From the NCBI GenBank assembly GCA_040376705.1, contig JBEIQE010000002.1, positions 301,902 to 365,901 of the forward strand: a stretch of 64,000 nucleotides of DNA, in the 5' to 3' direction. Within the stretch, counting starts at the first letter, position 1; each line of letters opens with the position of its first letter. The DNA comes from JBEIQE01 sp040376705. GTDB lineage: Bacteria; Pseudomonadota; Alphaproteobacteria; UBA2400. Below the pieces are notes generated by a model that saw only the letters and a list, made by a program, of their open reading frames with translations, was not told where the DNA came from and did no database searches. The position numbers were made by a program, and so were the translations under genes. Below, piece after piece: positions 15,974 through 24,655 of this stretch.

Positions 15974-16005
15974 GCGGCTGGCGGGTTACTGCCAGCCGTT
16001 TTCTT
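15974..16005 (+). terminator. Terminator after the small lipoprotein
   Basis: CGGCTGGC, loop, GCCAGCCG, TTTTCTTT. One base differs from the terminator at 14111-14142. The stretch from here to 16170 is AT-rich 5' sequence without another gene. Confidence 0.85.
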
Positions 16006-16170
16006 TGCCAATTTTTGGCTGTTTTCTGGGCTTTTTGGGGTTTATCTAAAAAGCCGTATAGTTTTCATGAAATATTATGGGCGGCTGCGCATGATGGCTG
16101 GGCCCGCCGCGTAGAAGATGTGTGCGGTTGCTTGCCGTTCCATCTTTTGCCCGTCCCCTTTGGAGGAATT

Positions 16171-16665
16171 ATGCGTTCATTACTACTTTCTGCGGCTCTG
16201 CTCTCGGTTATGGCTGTACCTGCCTTGGCTGAAGATACAGCTACCGCAACTACCGAGTCGGTGAATGTAACCGCCGATCGTGCCGAAGGCGTGCACGACC
16301 GCCGCGAAAACCGACGTGACCGTGCCGAGCAGGTGCGTGATCGCGCCGAAGACGTGAAAGATGCGCGTGAAGATGTGAAAGACCATCGGGAGAATATCCG
16401 TGACCGTCAGGAGGATGTGAAGGACGCGCGTGAGGACGTGCGCGATGCTGCGCATGATGGCGGTCGCCGCGATGAGCTTGAGGACCTGAAGGATGCGCGC
16501 GAAGATCTGCGAGATGAGCGCGAAGATGCGCGCGACCGTGCCGAAAACCAGAATGACCGTGCCGAAGATGTGCGCGATCGCCGTGAGGATCGCCGCGACC
16601 GTGTGGAAGGCACCATCGACCGTCATGAAAACCGCCGTGATGTCAGCCGTCGTGTAGCCCGATAA
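16171..16665 (+). CDS. Secreted highly charged heptad-repeat protein
   Basis: A 164-residue exported protein. The signal peptide is MRSLLLSAALLSVMAVPALA. The mature part is almost entirely Arg, Asp, Glu and Ala in a roughly 7-residue repeat (RDRAEDVKDAREDV and variants such as RDRRENR, RDEREDA), about 17 units. It should form a long, highly charged alpha-helix or coiled coil in the periplasm. SD GGAGG fits the ATG at 16171; the longer in-frame upstream extension is not needed. Function unknown; a spacer or polyelectrolyte role is inference. Confidence 0.75.
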   Translation: MRSLLLSAALLSVMAVPALAEDTATATTESVNVTADRAEGVHDRRENRRDRAEQVRDRAEDVKDAREDVKDHRENIRDRQEDVKDAREDVRDAAHDGGRRDELEDLKDAREDLRDEREDARDRAENQNDRAEDVRDRREDRRDRVEGTIDRHENRRDVSRRVAR

Positions 16666-16687
16666 CGATAGCTTATACAACGGTCAA

Positions 16688-16718
16688 GCCGCGGCGGGGC
16701 AACCTGCCGCGGTTTTGC
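16688..16718 (+). terminator. Terminator after the heptad-repeat gene
   Basis: CCGCGGC, loop, GCCGCGG, then TTTTGCTTTT. It lies just before the convergent SDR gene. Confidence 0.8.
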
Positions 16719-16720
16719 TT

Positions 16721-17431
16721 TTAGGCCTTCATTTTGGGCCGTACGCGCGAGAGGCCACCATCTACACCTAGCACTTGCCCTGTAATCCAGTCATTCGCCG
16801 GATCGAGCAGGAAACAGATAGCGCGTGCTACATCCTCAGGTTTACCAAGGCGGCCGAGGGCATGCATGTTCTCGGAGAATTTACGGGCCATATCACTACC
16901 GGTCAGGGCTTTGGTCAGGCTGGTTTCAACCAGACCGGGGGCAACAGCATTAAAGCGCAGGTTCTGCCCGGCATAAGTGGCGGCAGCGCTGAGGGTAAGG
17001 CCGATGAGGCCGGCCTTGGCAGCAGCAATCGCTTCGTGATTGGCCAGCCCCTCAAGTGCGGCAGCGGATGATACCAATACCACCGAGCCACCTTCGCTCA
17101 TGCATTTACCGGCACCACGCACGGTGGCAAAGCCGGTGGTGAGCGAGGCATCGACCACACTACGGTATTGCTCAAGGCTGGTCATATGCGCAGGCTTAAG
17201 GTGCAACGAGCCAGCGCAGCACACAACACCCGACAGCGGGCCATTTTGTTCCTGCGCCTGCACAAAAGCGGCTTCTACCGCCGCAAAGTCAGTCGCATCA
17301 AGCACTAGATCGGGCGTAATGCGGCTGGTATCCCGCGCAGTGGTAAAAACGCTATGCCCAGCTAAAAGAAGCTGGCGCGTAACCGCCTGGCCGATGGTGC
17401 TGGACGCTGCAATAACAAGAAAAGCCGACAT
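16721..17431 (-). CDS. SDR-family protein lacking the catalytic tyrosine
   Basis: A 236-residue Rossmann protein of the short-chain dehydrogenase/reductase superfamily. The nucleotide-binding start is atypical (VIAASSTIGQAVTRQLLLAG rather than TGxxxGIG). VVCCAGSL replaces the NNAG segment, and VLVSSAAA carries the family Ser. The expected YxxxK is IAAAK (in NHEAIAAAKAGLIGL), so Tyr is replaced by Ile. The C-terminal RFNAVAPGLVETSLT and ITGQVLGVDGG are typical. Either it is a non-catalytic SDR or it uses another residue. Confidence 0.85.
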   Translation of the reverse strand: MSAFLVIAASSTIGQAVTRQLLLAGHSVFTTARDTSRITPDLVLDATDFAAVEAAFVQAQEQNGPLSGVVCCAGSLHLKPAHMTSLEQYRSVVDASLTTGFATVRGAGKCMSEGGSVVLVSSAAALEGLANHEAIAAAKAGLIGLTLSAAATYAGQNLRFNAVAPGLVETSLTKALTGSDMARKFSENMHALGRLGKPEDVARAICFLLDPANDWITGQVLGVDGGLSRVRPKMKA

Positions 17432-17494
17432 AAGTAATCTCCCAAACCTTATTCGCAGATGCGCGGATTTAAGATCACTCTGCCCACAGATAAA

Positions 17495-18604
17495 CTAGAA
17501 GCGATAGCCCATACTGGCGCCTAGCTGGCGGTTCTTGATGCCGCTCAGCGGAATGCTGCCTTCAAGGGCATAGGTGAGCGGGCCGTAGCTGCCCGCCACG
17601 CCCAGCCGAACGGCAATCTGCGCTTTGGCTGTGGGGTCGGGCAGGCCAAGGGCGTTCATTACATCCTTGGCCGTATACGTGGGCAGGCTCTTGCAATAGC
17701 TGGTGCGGTCGCACAGCTGGCCGGCATAGCCGTTAATCTGGCTGCCATAGGCGTTGAGTGTATTGGCATAACGCTGCGCTTTACGCTCTTCCGCCTCATG
17801 CATGGTTGATTTAACCGTTTTATCCATACAAAGGGCGGCGGTCAGGGCAAAGCCCTGCTTGGGCGCATAAGGGCGGCCTTGGCACGGGCCATCCGGCATC
17901 TGGCGGTCATCGGTTAGGGGCTGGCTGGCGTAAACAAGGGCCGCACCACCGCCATAACCCATGCGGTCAGCCCCGATCTGGGCTGATTTGGTCAGGCGCA
18001 GCTGCGTATGGGATGAGAGATTAACCGGCATATCGCTCGCGAAAATCAACCCGCCATAAGGGCTTTTGGCTTGCCTGTTCTCGGTATCGCTATACAGCGC
18101 ATAATCACGTGCTGCCATGCTGAGGTTAAGCGCAGGTGTGCCGTAGCCCTTATAGCTGTAAGACGGCAGGGTGAGGCTCAGCGGGTTGATATGCAGATGA
18201 ACGTTGGCCATATGGCCCGCGCGGCCAATCGCTGTGCCTGCATAAAAGCCGTAGGACAGATCGATGCTGCCTAATACGCGAAAACTCTTTTCAAGCTGCA
18301 TAAACTGCGCATCAACCTGCTTATACCAGCTGGCCTGTGCGGTGAGGGTGGCAAGCCCTCCAATCTCAAGGCTTTTATTGAGGGGCATATTGCCCGACTG
18401 GTCATGAATTTGACCAAGGCGCAGGGCAAGCAGGCCACTGCCGTTGCTGGTTTCGAGCCTTAGGGCTGTGGTGGTGCCCTTGCCATTCGGCCCGCTGAGG
18501 AAGATGCTGCCTGTGCGCTGCTCAAGAGAAATTGTGGTATCAGCCACAACCGGAGCCGCAAAAACGCTGAACGCAGCGCTGACTGCGAGCTGATAAACCT
18601 TCAT
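17495..18604 (-). CDS. Outer-membrane beta-barrel-like protein
   Basis: A 369-residue exported protein with signal peptide (MKVYQLAVSAAFSVFAAPVV, cleavage near VVA-DT). It has alternating aromatic and polar strands, few cysteines and a C-terminal LGASMGYRF ending in Phe, the usual BAM recognition feature. An alpha-helical charged segment near residue 270 (EERKAQRYANTLNAYGSQIN) and four cysteines interrupt the barrel pattern. Function unknown. It is downstream of the FAD-dependent enzyme on the same strand. Confidence 0.65.
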   Translation of the reverse strand: MKVYQLAVSAAFSVFAAPVVADTTISLEQRTGSIFLSGPNGKGTTTALRLETSNGSGLLALRLGQIHDQSGNMPLNKSLEIGGLATLTAQASWYKQVDAQFMQLEKSFRVLGSIDLSYGFYAGTAIGRAGHMANVHLHINPLSLTLPSYSYKGYGTPALNLSMAARDYALYSDTENRQAKSPYGGLIFASDMPVNLSSHTQLRLTKSAQIGADRMGYGGGAALVYASQPLTDDRQMPDGPCQGRPYAPKQGFALTAALCMDKTVKSTMHEAEERKAQRYANTLNAYGSQINGYAGQLCDRTSYCKSLPTYTAKDVMNALGLPDPTAKAQIAVRLGVAGSYGPLTYALEGSIPLSGIKNRQLGASMGYRF

Positions 18605-18639
18605 GATGTACTCCCCAATATTATTATGGTTCTTGTCTA

Positions 18640-19839
18640 TTACATCTCGGGTGTATCGCGCGGTGTGAAGGCGCGGTGGTAGTTGCTGCGCAGGTCGAGC
18701 TGCTGTTCTTGACTGAATTTATGGATCTCGAGCGGTGAGGCCGCACTTGCGCCGCGCCACAGGTCGTAGGCTTTAAGCCCAAGGTTTTTGCCGCGAGCGG
18801 CGCTGAATTCCCACGCCACGCTGAGAGGGCCATAGGCCTCGTGTGCGCGGTGCTGGTTGTTCAGCGAGAGCGGCCCGGTCACAATAGCCGCCACGGCCGA
18901 TGCCCCGATAATGCCCGCATTAAGCGCCCTGAAGTAGGGCACGCCAATCGCAGCATCGCCCAAAAAGTGCCAGTTACGCCCGTTCACCTGCACGCAGTAA
19001 TCGCGCGTATGATACATATTCAGCGTCAGCTTGCTCAGCATGGCTGAGCCTTCCTGATAGTCCTCACCCGCCAGCTTGGCGCGTGCGTTCATATAGGTGC
19101 TGATATCGCGCGCCAGAGCGGGCGGCATGGCCGGGTCGGTCAGCTTCATGGGTTGCTTGAAGCTGGCCTCGGGCATGGCCTTGTACATCTCAGGCGTAAT
19201 GAACAGGCGCAGGGTAACCGGCGTAACGCCATCGCGCTCTTTGCCTACATACTCAAACGCCAGATGGTCCATCAGCTTTTGTGTGCAGTACTGCTCACCG
19301 AGAAAATCGAGGTGGCCAGCCTTGCCATTGGCGCGGTATTTGACCTCGGCTACATATTGTAGCGGAATGGTTTTAAGCGCGGCGTCTTCCTTGCCCAGCA
19401 GCATCTCGCGCATCAGGCTATGCGCGCCATCAGCGGCAATGAAGTGGCGGCAGTTGGGATGGCGATCCATCAGCTCGAACGGATCTTCCACTTTCTGCTG
19501 CACAAGGTTGAGGCCCATGGCGCCTGCGTAGCTGGTGAGTGCGCCTTCAAGGGCGCTGGTAGGCACAAACACCGAGCCGGCCACGCGGCCGAATACACCG
19601 AGCAGATTGTGGCCGGTTATTTCTTCCATAAACTGCTGGCGGCGCGCATCGGCCCCTGATTTCGAGTAGAGCAGCAGCGAAGCATGCTCGAGCTTTAAAA
19701 CGTGTTTGCGCTGATACTCGGCATAGCGCTCGTAGCGCGTAATTTCGGCCATGCTGTTGCGGCGTGCAATCTCGATACCTGCCCAGCTGCCCACAGGGCC
19801 GCCACCGACGATAACAATTTCCTGTTTTTTACGGCCCAA
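18640..19839 (-). CDS. FAD-dependent monooxygenase-like protein
   Basis: A 399-residue flavoprotein of the FAD/NAD(P)-binding (PHBH-like) fold. The N-terminal GxGxxG reads IVIVGGGPVGSWAG. A central RHFIAADGAHSLMRE resembles the DG motif, and FLGDAAIGVPYFRALNAG is the GD motif that contacts the FAD ribityl chain. The substrate cannot be inferred. It is 35 bp upstream of the outer-membrane protein gene and may be co-transcribed with it. Confidence 0.8.
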   Translation of the reverse strand: MGRKKQEIVIVGGGPVGSWAGIEIARRNSMAEITRYERYAEYQRKHVLKLEHASLLLYSKSGADARRQQFMEEITGHNLLGVFGRVAGSVFVPTSALEGALTSYAGAMGLNLVQQKVEDPFELMDRHPNCRHFIAADGAHSLMREMLLGKEDAALKTIPLQYVAEVKYRANGKAGHLDFLGEQYCTQKLMDHLAFEYVGKERDGVTPVTLRLFITPEMYKAMPEASFKQPMKLTDPAMPPALARDISTYMNARAKLAGEDYQEGSAMLSKLTLNMYHTRDYCVQVNGRNWHFLGDAAIGVPYFRALNAGIIGASAVAAIVTGPLSLNNQHRAHEAYGPLSVAWEFSAARGKNLGLKAYDLWRGASAASPLEIHKFSQEQQLDLRSNYHRAFTPRDTPEM

Positions 19840-19964
19840 TTAAGTCTCTCCCAAGAAACTGAAGTGAAATTGGTAGCACCCACCTTAGCGGAATAGCAAT
19901 TGCCACAAGTGGATATCGTCGTTAATCTTTGGCGACTTTATTAACAGCCAGCCGGAGCACCAAA

Positions 19965-20504
19965 ATGGCCAAAAAAGTAGCAGTTATCGTGGGTAGCCTG
20001 AAGGCCGCGTCGATCAACAAGAAGCTGGCTTTGGCCTTAGGCAAGCTGGCCGAGGGAAAGCTCGAGTTCTCGCTGGTCAGGATCGACGATATTCCGCTGT
20101 TCAGCGAAGACCTTGAGGCCAATCTGCCAGCGCCGGTTGCTCGCTTTAAGGCCGAGGTTGAAGCGGCTGATGCCGTGCTGTTTGTAACGCCTGAATATAG
20201 CCGCAGCATGCCCGGTGTGATGAAGAACCTGATCGACTGGGGCTCGCGCCCCTATGGTAAAAGCTCGTTCAGCGGCAAGATTGCCGGTATTGCGGGTACC
20301 TCGCCGGGCGTGGTTGGTACCGCCGCTGCACAGCAGGACCTGCGCAAGCTGCTCACCATCTTCAACATGAAGATCATGGGCCAGCCTGAAGTGTATCTGC
20401 AGACCAAGCCGGGCCTGATTGCGGATGACCACAGCATCACCGATGAAGGCACCAAAAAGTTCCTGCAGGGTTATGTCGATAAGTTCGCCCAGTTTATTGG
20501 CTGA
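19965..20504 (+). CDS. NADPH-dependent FMN reductase (flavodoxin fold)
   Basis: A 179-residue oxidoreductase of the ChrR/azoreductase-like family. It binds FMN and reduces quinones, metals or azo compounds. Motifs are VAVIVGSLKAASINKKLA (phosphate loop), FVTPEYSRSMPGVMKNLIDW (the TPEYN.S.PG.LKN.ID signature) and GIAGTSPGVVG. The ATG at 19965 (MAKKVAV) follows GGAG. Its 3' end overlaps the convergent dehydrogenase-like gene by 34 bp. Confidence 0.92.
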   Translation: MAKKVAVIVGSLKAASINKKLALALGKLAEGKLEFSLVRIDDIPLFSEDLEANLPAPVARFKAEVEAADAVLFVTPEYSRSMPGVMKNLIDWGSRPYGKSSFSGKIAGIAGTSPGVVGTAAAQQDLRKLLTIFNMKIMGQPEVYLQTKPGLIADDHSITDEGTKKFLQGYVDKFAQFIG

Positions 20505-21610
20505 TTGTTCTCATACACGGTCATGTCGAGATCGCTTAGCGCAGCCAGATAGTCGGGCAGGGTGATAAGACCCATGCAAGGGCGCGCCCCTGCTGCAATC
20601 GCTTCATGCCGCGCCAGTCGCTGCGCCAGAATGATTGCCGGCATACAGGGAATAAGCGGGCCGTGGCCGGAGCGCGCAATAAGGTGAAAGCGCCGTTGCA
20701 TGCGCTGATGCTGTGCATCAATGCCCTTAAGCACCATGTGAAAACCGCTGTTGGCGGTGCCGAAACGGTCGAACTTCACGGCGATGTTCAGCAGCTTTGC
20801 TGCATAAGGCGCGAGGGATTTAATAATGCCCCAGCGTACCAGCCAGCTCAGGCTCCACAGGCCTAGCTGTAACAGCGGCAGCTCGGTACCAGCGCCAAAC
20901 TTGAATCTGTCAATTTCGGGGTAGCGGGTAACGAAGAGCTTGAGGTCAAGGTCAGGGATATCGCAGTTACACAGCCAGCGCTGGCCAAGCTCGGGGTAAG
21001 TATGCGCACGCATATCCTGCCAGCCATAAACGGTAGTCATACGTAAATCGCGTAACGTTGTAAGCGGTTGCCCGGCATAGCTGAGGGCGGCAGCGGTGGT
21101 GGCCAGGCCCTGATGGGTGCGTTGCGCAGTGCTGATGCCGTAGTCAACCGTTTCAATCTCTCTGAACTGCGCGCGATAATGGTCTATCACTGCGCTGGAG
21201 AGGCAGGGCACCGAGCTGGCGCCGCTGATGACCGCCACATTACGGGCCAGCGCGGCCTCGTGCAGCGTATCGATGTTCGCAACAAATTCGCGGCCGTCAG
21301 CCAAATCAATATAATGACAGCCTTGTGCGACGCAGGCCTGCGCCACGGTATAATCCTGCGCCTGAAACGGGCCGGAAGTGTGGATGACGATATCGGGCGC
21401 CAGCGCCGCAAGGCTTTGCTCAAAGCCAGAGTTGATATCCAGCTGCGTAGCCTGCGGCGGGTTGATGGCTTTTAGTGTCCGGCAAAACGCTGCTGCTTTC
21501 TCGAGGGAGCGGCCAGCGATGATGAGGCTGATCTTGGCATCAGCCGCCAGCTTATGCGCAATATGGCTGCCAAAATTACCGTAGCCACCGATGATGAGCA
21601 GTTTTTTCAT
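20471..21610 (-). CDS. Saccharopine dehydrogenase-like oxidoreductase
   Basis: A 379-residue NAD(P)-binding protein with the N-terminal Rossmann motif LLIIGGYGNFGSHIAHKLA and then VIHTSGPFQAQDYTVAQACV and HYIDLADGREFV, as in bacterial saccharopine dehydrogenase NADP-binding proteins. The true substrate is unknown. A divergent DUF4166 gene starts 42 bp away; DUF4166 domains are often fused or adjacent to this family, which supports a joint function. Confidence 0.85.
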   Translation of the reverse strand: MKKLLIIGGYGNFGSHIAHKLAADAKISLIIAGRSLEKAAAFCRTLKAINPPQATQLDINSGFEQSLAALAPDIVIHTSGPFQAQDYTVAQACVAQGCHYIDLADGREFVANIDTLHEAALARNVAVISGASSVPCLSSAVIDHYRAQFREIETVDYGISTAQRTHQGLATTAAALSYAGQPLTTLRDLRMTTVYGWQDMRAHTYPELGQRWLCNCDIPDLDLKLFVTRYPEIDRFKFGAGTELPLLQLGLWSLSWLVRWGIIKSLAPYAAKLLNIAVKFDRFGTANSGFHMVLKGIDAQHQRMQRRFHLIARSGHGPLIPCMPAIILAQRLARHEAIAAGARPCMGLITLPDYLAALSDLDMTVYENNQPINWANLST

Positions 21611-21652
21611 GTGTCTTGCCTCACGCGCAAGTTACCCGCACAATCGCATTCT

Positions 21653-22159
21653 ATGAAGACGCTATTTGCCCGAATCCTTGGTGATGCCTTCACCGACCTG
21701 CCGCCTGCAGTAAAGACGCTACATAGCGCTACTGAGCGCCGCCATTTTACCGGCCGCGCGGCAGTTTCGGCCAGCTGGCTGGCACGCAGGCTGCTGGGCT
21801 TTCCTAAGGCTGGCTACAACATCCCCATCGGGTTTATTCTTGAGGTGCTGCCAGATGGGCGCGAGCGCTGGATTCGTGATTTTGGCGATGACCGCTATTT
21901 TACTACCGTACTACGCGAGCGTAATGGGCATCTGGTTGAATGCTGGGCCGGCTTTGTAGATTGCGAGTTTGTCCTAGAGGCCGAGCCTGAGGGCATTAGC
22001 TGGCAGCTGGTCGGCCACCGTATTTTTGGTATTCCGGTGCCACGCTTTTTATGGCCCCGCATCAGTGCAAAAGAGTCGACCGAGAACGGCAAATACCAAT
22101 TCTCGGTCGAGGTCACAGGTTTGGTCAGCCTGGCTTATGCCGGCTGGCTGGAGGTTTAG
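21653..22159 (+). CDS. DUF4166 domain protein
   Basis: A 168-residue protein matching DUF4166 as I know it: an LPPAVKTLHS start, HFTGRAAVS, VLPDGRERWIRDFGDDRYFT and VGHRIFGIPVPRFLWPRISA. Function unknown. It is divergent from a saccharopine-dehydrogenase-like gene, a recurrent partner. The start at 21653 excludes an upstream extension that would overlap that gene. It ends 4 bp inside the convergent SIMPL gene. Confidence 0.8.
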   Translation: MKTLFARILGDAFTDLPPAVKTLHSATERRHFTGRAAVSASWLARRLLGFPKAGYNIPIGFILEVLPDGRERWIRDFGDDRYFTTVLRERNGHLVECWAGFVDCEFVLEAEPEGISWQLVGHRIFGIPVPRFLWPRISAKESTENGKYQFSVEVTGLVSLAYAGWLEV

Positions 22160-22878
22160 GGTGTCAGCTCAAACACTACCGTCACGCTGGCGGTGAGGTT
22201 GAGCTGGCCAGCAGCAACGGTTGTGGGGGCGGCTTCGGCGGCCATGGCGCTCATGCGCATCATTGGCATGGGGGGCTGGAAACCACCGGTCGCATTTTCG
22301 GTGATGCTGACAATACGGCCAAGCTTGAGGCCAGCGGCAGTAGCCATAAGCGTTGCACGCGCGCGGGCCTTGGTAATGGCTTCAGTACGGGCGGCATCGA
22401 GCAGCGGGTCTTGCTTATCAATCCCAAAGGTAGGCCCGTTAATCTGGTTAGCGCCTTCCTTCACCAGCGCATCAATTACGCTGCCAACCGTCTCGAGCTT
22501 GGTGAGGCGGATGTTCACATTGTTGCTGGCCTGATAGCCCGAAACCGTGGGAGCCTCATTCTCTTTATAGGCATACTGCGGGCTGATGGAGAGGCCATGG
22601 GTCTGGATATCCTGTGCCGGAATGCCAAGGGCCTTGAGCGCGGCGAACACCTTGTTCATCGCTTCGGCATTTTGCGCGAGGGCAGCCGCCGCTGTAGCAG
22701 CGTTGGTTACAACGCCGGAGGAGATGGTGGCTACATCAGGCGCGGCGTTTACATCAGCGGTGGCCATAACCTCGAGTGTAGTGGGCTTCGGTGCATGCGG
22801 CGGGGGCGGGGCTTCCTGCGCCAGAGCAGGGGTGGCGATTACGGCAAAAGCAGCAAGAGCAAGTAATAGGCGGCGCAT
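22156..22878 (-). CDS. SIMPL-domain (DUF541) periplasmic protein
   Basis: A 240-residue exported protein with signal peptide (MRRLLLALAAFAVIATPALA) and the SIMPL/DUF541 pattern: ADVNAAPDVATISSGVVTNA, DIQTHGLSISPQYAY, YQASNNVNIRLTKLETVGSV, INGPTFGIDK and ARARATLMATAAGLKLG. Members are linked to oxidative-stress tolerance or act as envelope oligomers. It is monocistronic. Confidence 0.9.
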   Translation of the reverse strand: MRRLLLALAAFAVIATPALAQEAPPPPHAPKPTTLEVMATADVNAAPDVATISSGVVTNAATAAAALAQNAEAMNKVFAALKALGIPAQDIQTHGLSISPQYAYKENEAPTVSGYQASNNVNIRLTKLETVGSVIDALVKEGANQINGPTFGIDKQDPLLDAARTEAITKARARATLMATAAGLKLGRIVSITENATGGFQPPMPMMRMSAMAAEAAPTTVAAGQLNLTASVTVVFELTP

Positions 22879-22965
22879 AAGGGATATCTCCTGTTAAAGT
22901 ATTAAATTTTAGCCCGCGTGTATTATAGTACAAGTCCAAATCACCGGCTGCGGCGTAAAAGCGCT

Positions 22966-24504
22966 ATGACTCAACTCTGTCTTGTCCTCGGCGACCAGCT
23001 TTCTCTTAATCTTCCCAGTCTGCAACGCCTCGATCCGGCAAAGGATGTTGTGTTGCTGGTCGAGGTACGGGCCGAGGCGACTTATGTAAAACACCACAAA
23101 AAGAAAATTGCTTTTCTGTTTGCCGCCATGCGCCATTTTGCCGAAGAACTGGGTGGGCAGGGCTATAAGGTTGACTACGTGAAGCTGGGGGATGCCCACA
23201 ACACGCATAGCTTTACAGGTGAGGTGCAGCGGGCGATTGCGCGCCATAAGCCCGATGCACTGGTGGTGACCGAGCCCGGTGAATGGCGCGTGATGGAGCA
23301 GATGAAACAGTGGGAGACGCAATTCGGCCTGCCGGTGAGCATCTTGCCGGATACGCGGTTTTTATGTTCGATCCCTGAGTTCAATACATGGGCGCATGGG
23401 CGCAAGCAGCTGCGTATGGAATATTTCTATCGTGAAATGCGCCAGCGCCATAACCTGCTTATGAAGGGCGATAAGCCCGTCGGGGGCGAATGGAATTTCG
23501 ATAAAGAGAACCGCAAGTCTCCGCCCAAGGATTTGTATATCCCGCCGCGCCCTGTGCCCGAGCTGGATGAGATAACTGCCGACGTCCTGGCTCTGGTGCG
23601 GACCGAGTTTGCCGATCACTTTGGCGATCTTGAGCCGTTTGATTTTGCCGTTACCCGCAGCGCCGCTAAAAAAATGGCGGCGCACTTCATGCACAAGCTG
23701 TTGCCGCAGTTTGGCGATTATCAGGATGCGATGGTGGCAGGCGAAGCCTATCTCTACCACTCGGTTATCTCCATGTATCTCAACTGCGGGCTGCTTGATG
23801 CGCTCGAGCTGTGCCAGCAGGCCGAGGCGCAGTATACCGAGGGTAATGCGCCACTGCCCGCGGTTGAAGGCTTTATCCGGCAGATCCTCGGCTGGCGTGA
23901 GTTCATTCGCGGTGTGTATTGGCATAAAATGCCCAAGTATGCCGAGTTGAACGAGCTGAACGCCAAACGCAAGTTGCCGTGGTTTTACTGGAGCGGTGAG
24001 ACGGATATGCGCTGCATGGCCGAGGCGATTGGCCAGACCAAACAGAATGCTTATGCGCATCACATCCAGCGGCTCATGGTTACAGGTAATTTCGCTCTCA
24101 TTGCCGGGCTGGATCCCAAGGAAGTGTGTGAGTGGTATCTGCTGGTTTATGCCGATGCCTATGAATGGGTGGAATTGCCTAATACGCTGGGCATGGCCCT
24201 GTTTGCCGATGGCGGGGTGGTGGGCAGCAAGCCCTATGCCTCGAGCGGTAAATACATCAACCGCATGTCCAATTACTGTAAGGGCTGCAAATATAGTGTG
24301 GAGGAAAGCGTGGGCGATAACGCCTGTCCGTTCAATGCCCTCTACTGGCACTTCATCGAGCGGAACCGCGCGCGCTTTAAAACCAATCCGCGTATGAGCA
24401 CCATGTATGCCACCTGGGACCGTATGGATGCAGGCAAACGCCAAGCCATCATCGCGCAAGCAGACAGGTTTTTAGCAGGGCTGAGCCATGAAAAAGAAAG
24501 CTGA
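22966..24504 (+). CDS. phrB: Fe-S (6-4) photolyase / cryptochrome-like FeS-BCP protein
   Basis: Light-driven DNA repair flavoprotein of the Fe-S bacterial cryptochrome/photolyase group (PhrB). It repairs (6-4) photoproducts using FAD, a lumazine antenna and a 4Fe-4S cluster. From the ATG at 22966 (MTQLCLVLGDQLS) it has 512 residues. Cysteines fall at 350, 438, 441 and 454, the same numbers as the cluster ligands of Agrobacterium PhrB. Also seen are ILGWREFIRGVYW and the FAD-site ITGNFALI-like region VTGNFALIAGLDP. The next gene (DUF2256) overlaps its 3' end. Confidence 0.96.
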   Translation: MTQLCLVLGDQLSLNLPSLQRLDPAKDVVLLVEVRAEATYVKHHKKKIAFLFAAMRHFAEELGGQGYKVDYVKLGDAHNTHSFTGEVQRAIARHKPDALVVTEPGEWRVMEQMKQWETQFGLPVSILPDTRFLCSIPEFNTWAHGRKQLRMEYFYREMRQRHNLLMKGDKPVGGEWNFDKENRKSPPKDLYIPPRPVPELDEITADVLALVRTEFADHFGDLEPFDFAVTRSAAKKMAAHFMHKLLPQFGDYQDAMVAGEAYLYHSVISMYLNCGLLDALELCQQAEAQYTEGNAPLPAVEGFIRQILGWREFIRGVYWHKMPKYAELNELNAKRKLPWFYWSGETDMRCMAEAIGQTKQNAYAHHIQRLMVTGNFALIAGLDPKEVCEWYLLVYADAYEWVELPNTLGMALFADGGVVGSKPYASSGKYINRMSNYCKGCKYSVEESVGDNACPFNALYWHFIERNRARFKTNPRMSTMYATWDRMDAGKRQAIIAQADRFLAGLSHEKES

Positions 24505-24655
24505 CCTGCCGAGCAAAGACTGCAAGCATTGCGGGCGGCCCTTTACATGGCGCAAGAAGTGGGCGCGTGAGTGGGAGAATGTGCTGTATTGCTCGGATGC
24601 CTGCCGCAGCGGGAAGTACCCTAAAAGCTCATTTAGCGGCTCGAAAACTGGCTGA
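24488..24655 (+). CDS. DUF2256 small zinc-ribbon protein (55 aa)
   Basis: A 55-residue protein starting MKKKADLPSKDCKHCGRPFT, then WRKKWAREWENVLYCSDACR. It has CxxC and CxxxC pairs that should bind one zinc. This is the DUF2256 pattern, a family often found beside PhrB-type photolyases. Its ATG lies 17 bp inside the photolyase gene in another frame, and its end overlaps the convergent EAL gene by 23 bp. Function unknown; the pairing suggests help in DNA repair or in maturing the photolyase. Confidence 0.85.
   Translation: MKKKADLPSKDCKHCGRPFTWRKKWAREWENVLYCSDACRSGKYPKSSFSGSKTG

Noticed and set aside
16183..16680. 165-residue antisense ORF opposite the charged heptad-repeat gene
   Set aside because: It mirrors the Arg/Asp/Glu codon repeats of the plus-strand gene, which has a signal peptide and a good SD. 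The antisense reading has neither.
17450..17478. SigF-like GTGATC-N17-CGAATA upstream of the SDR gene
   Set aside because: The -35-like part matches only four of six bases and the spacing is one longer. Not distinguishable from chance.
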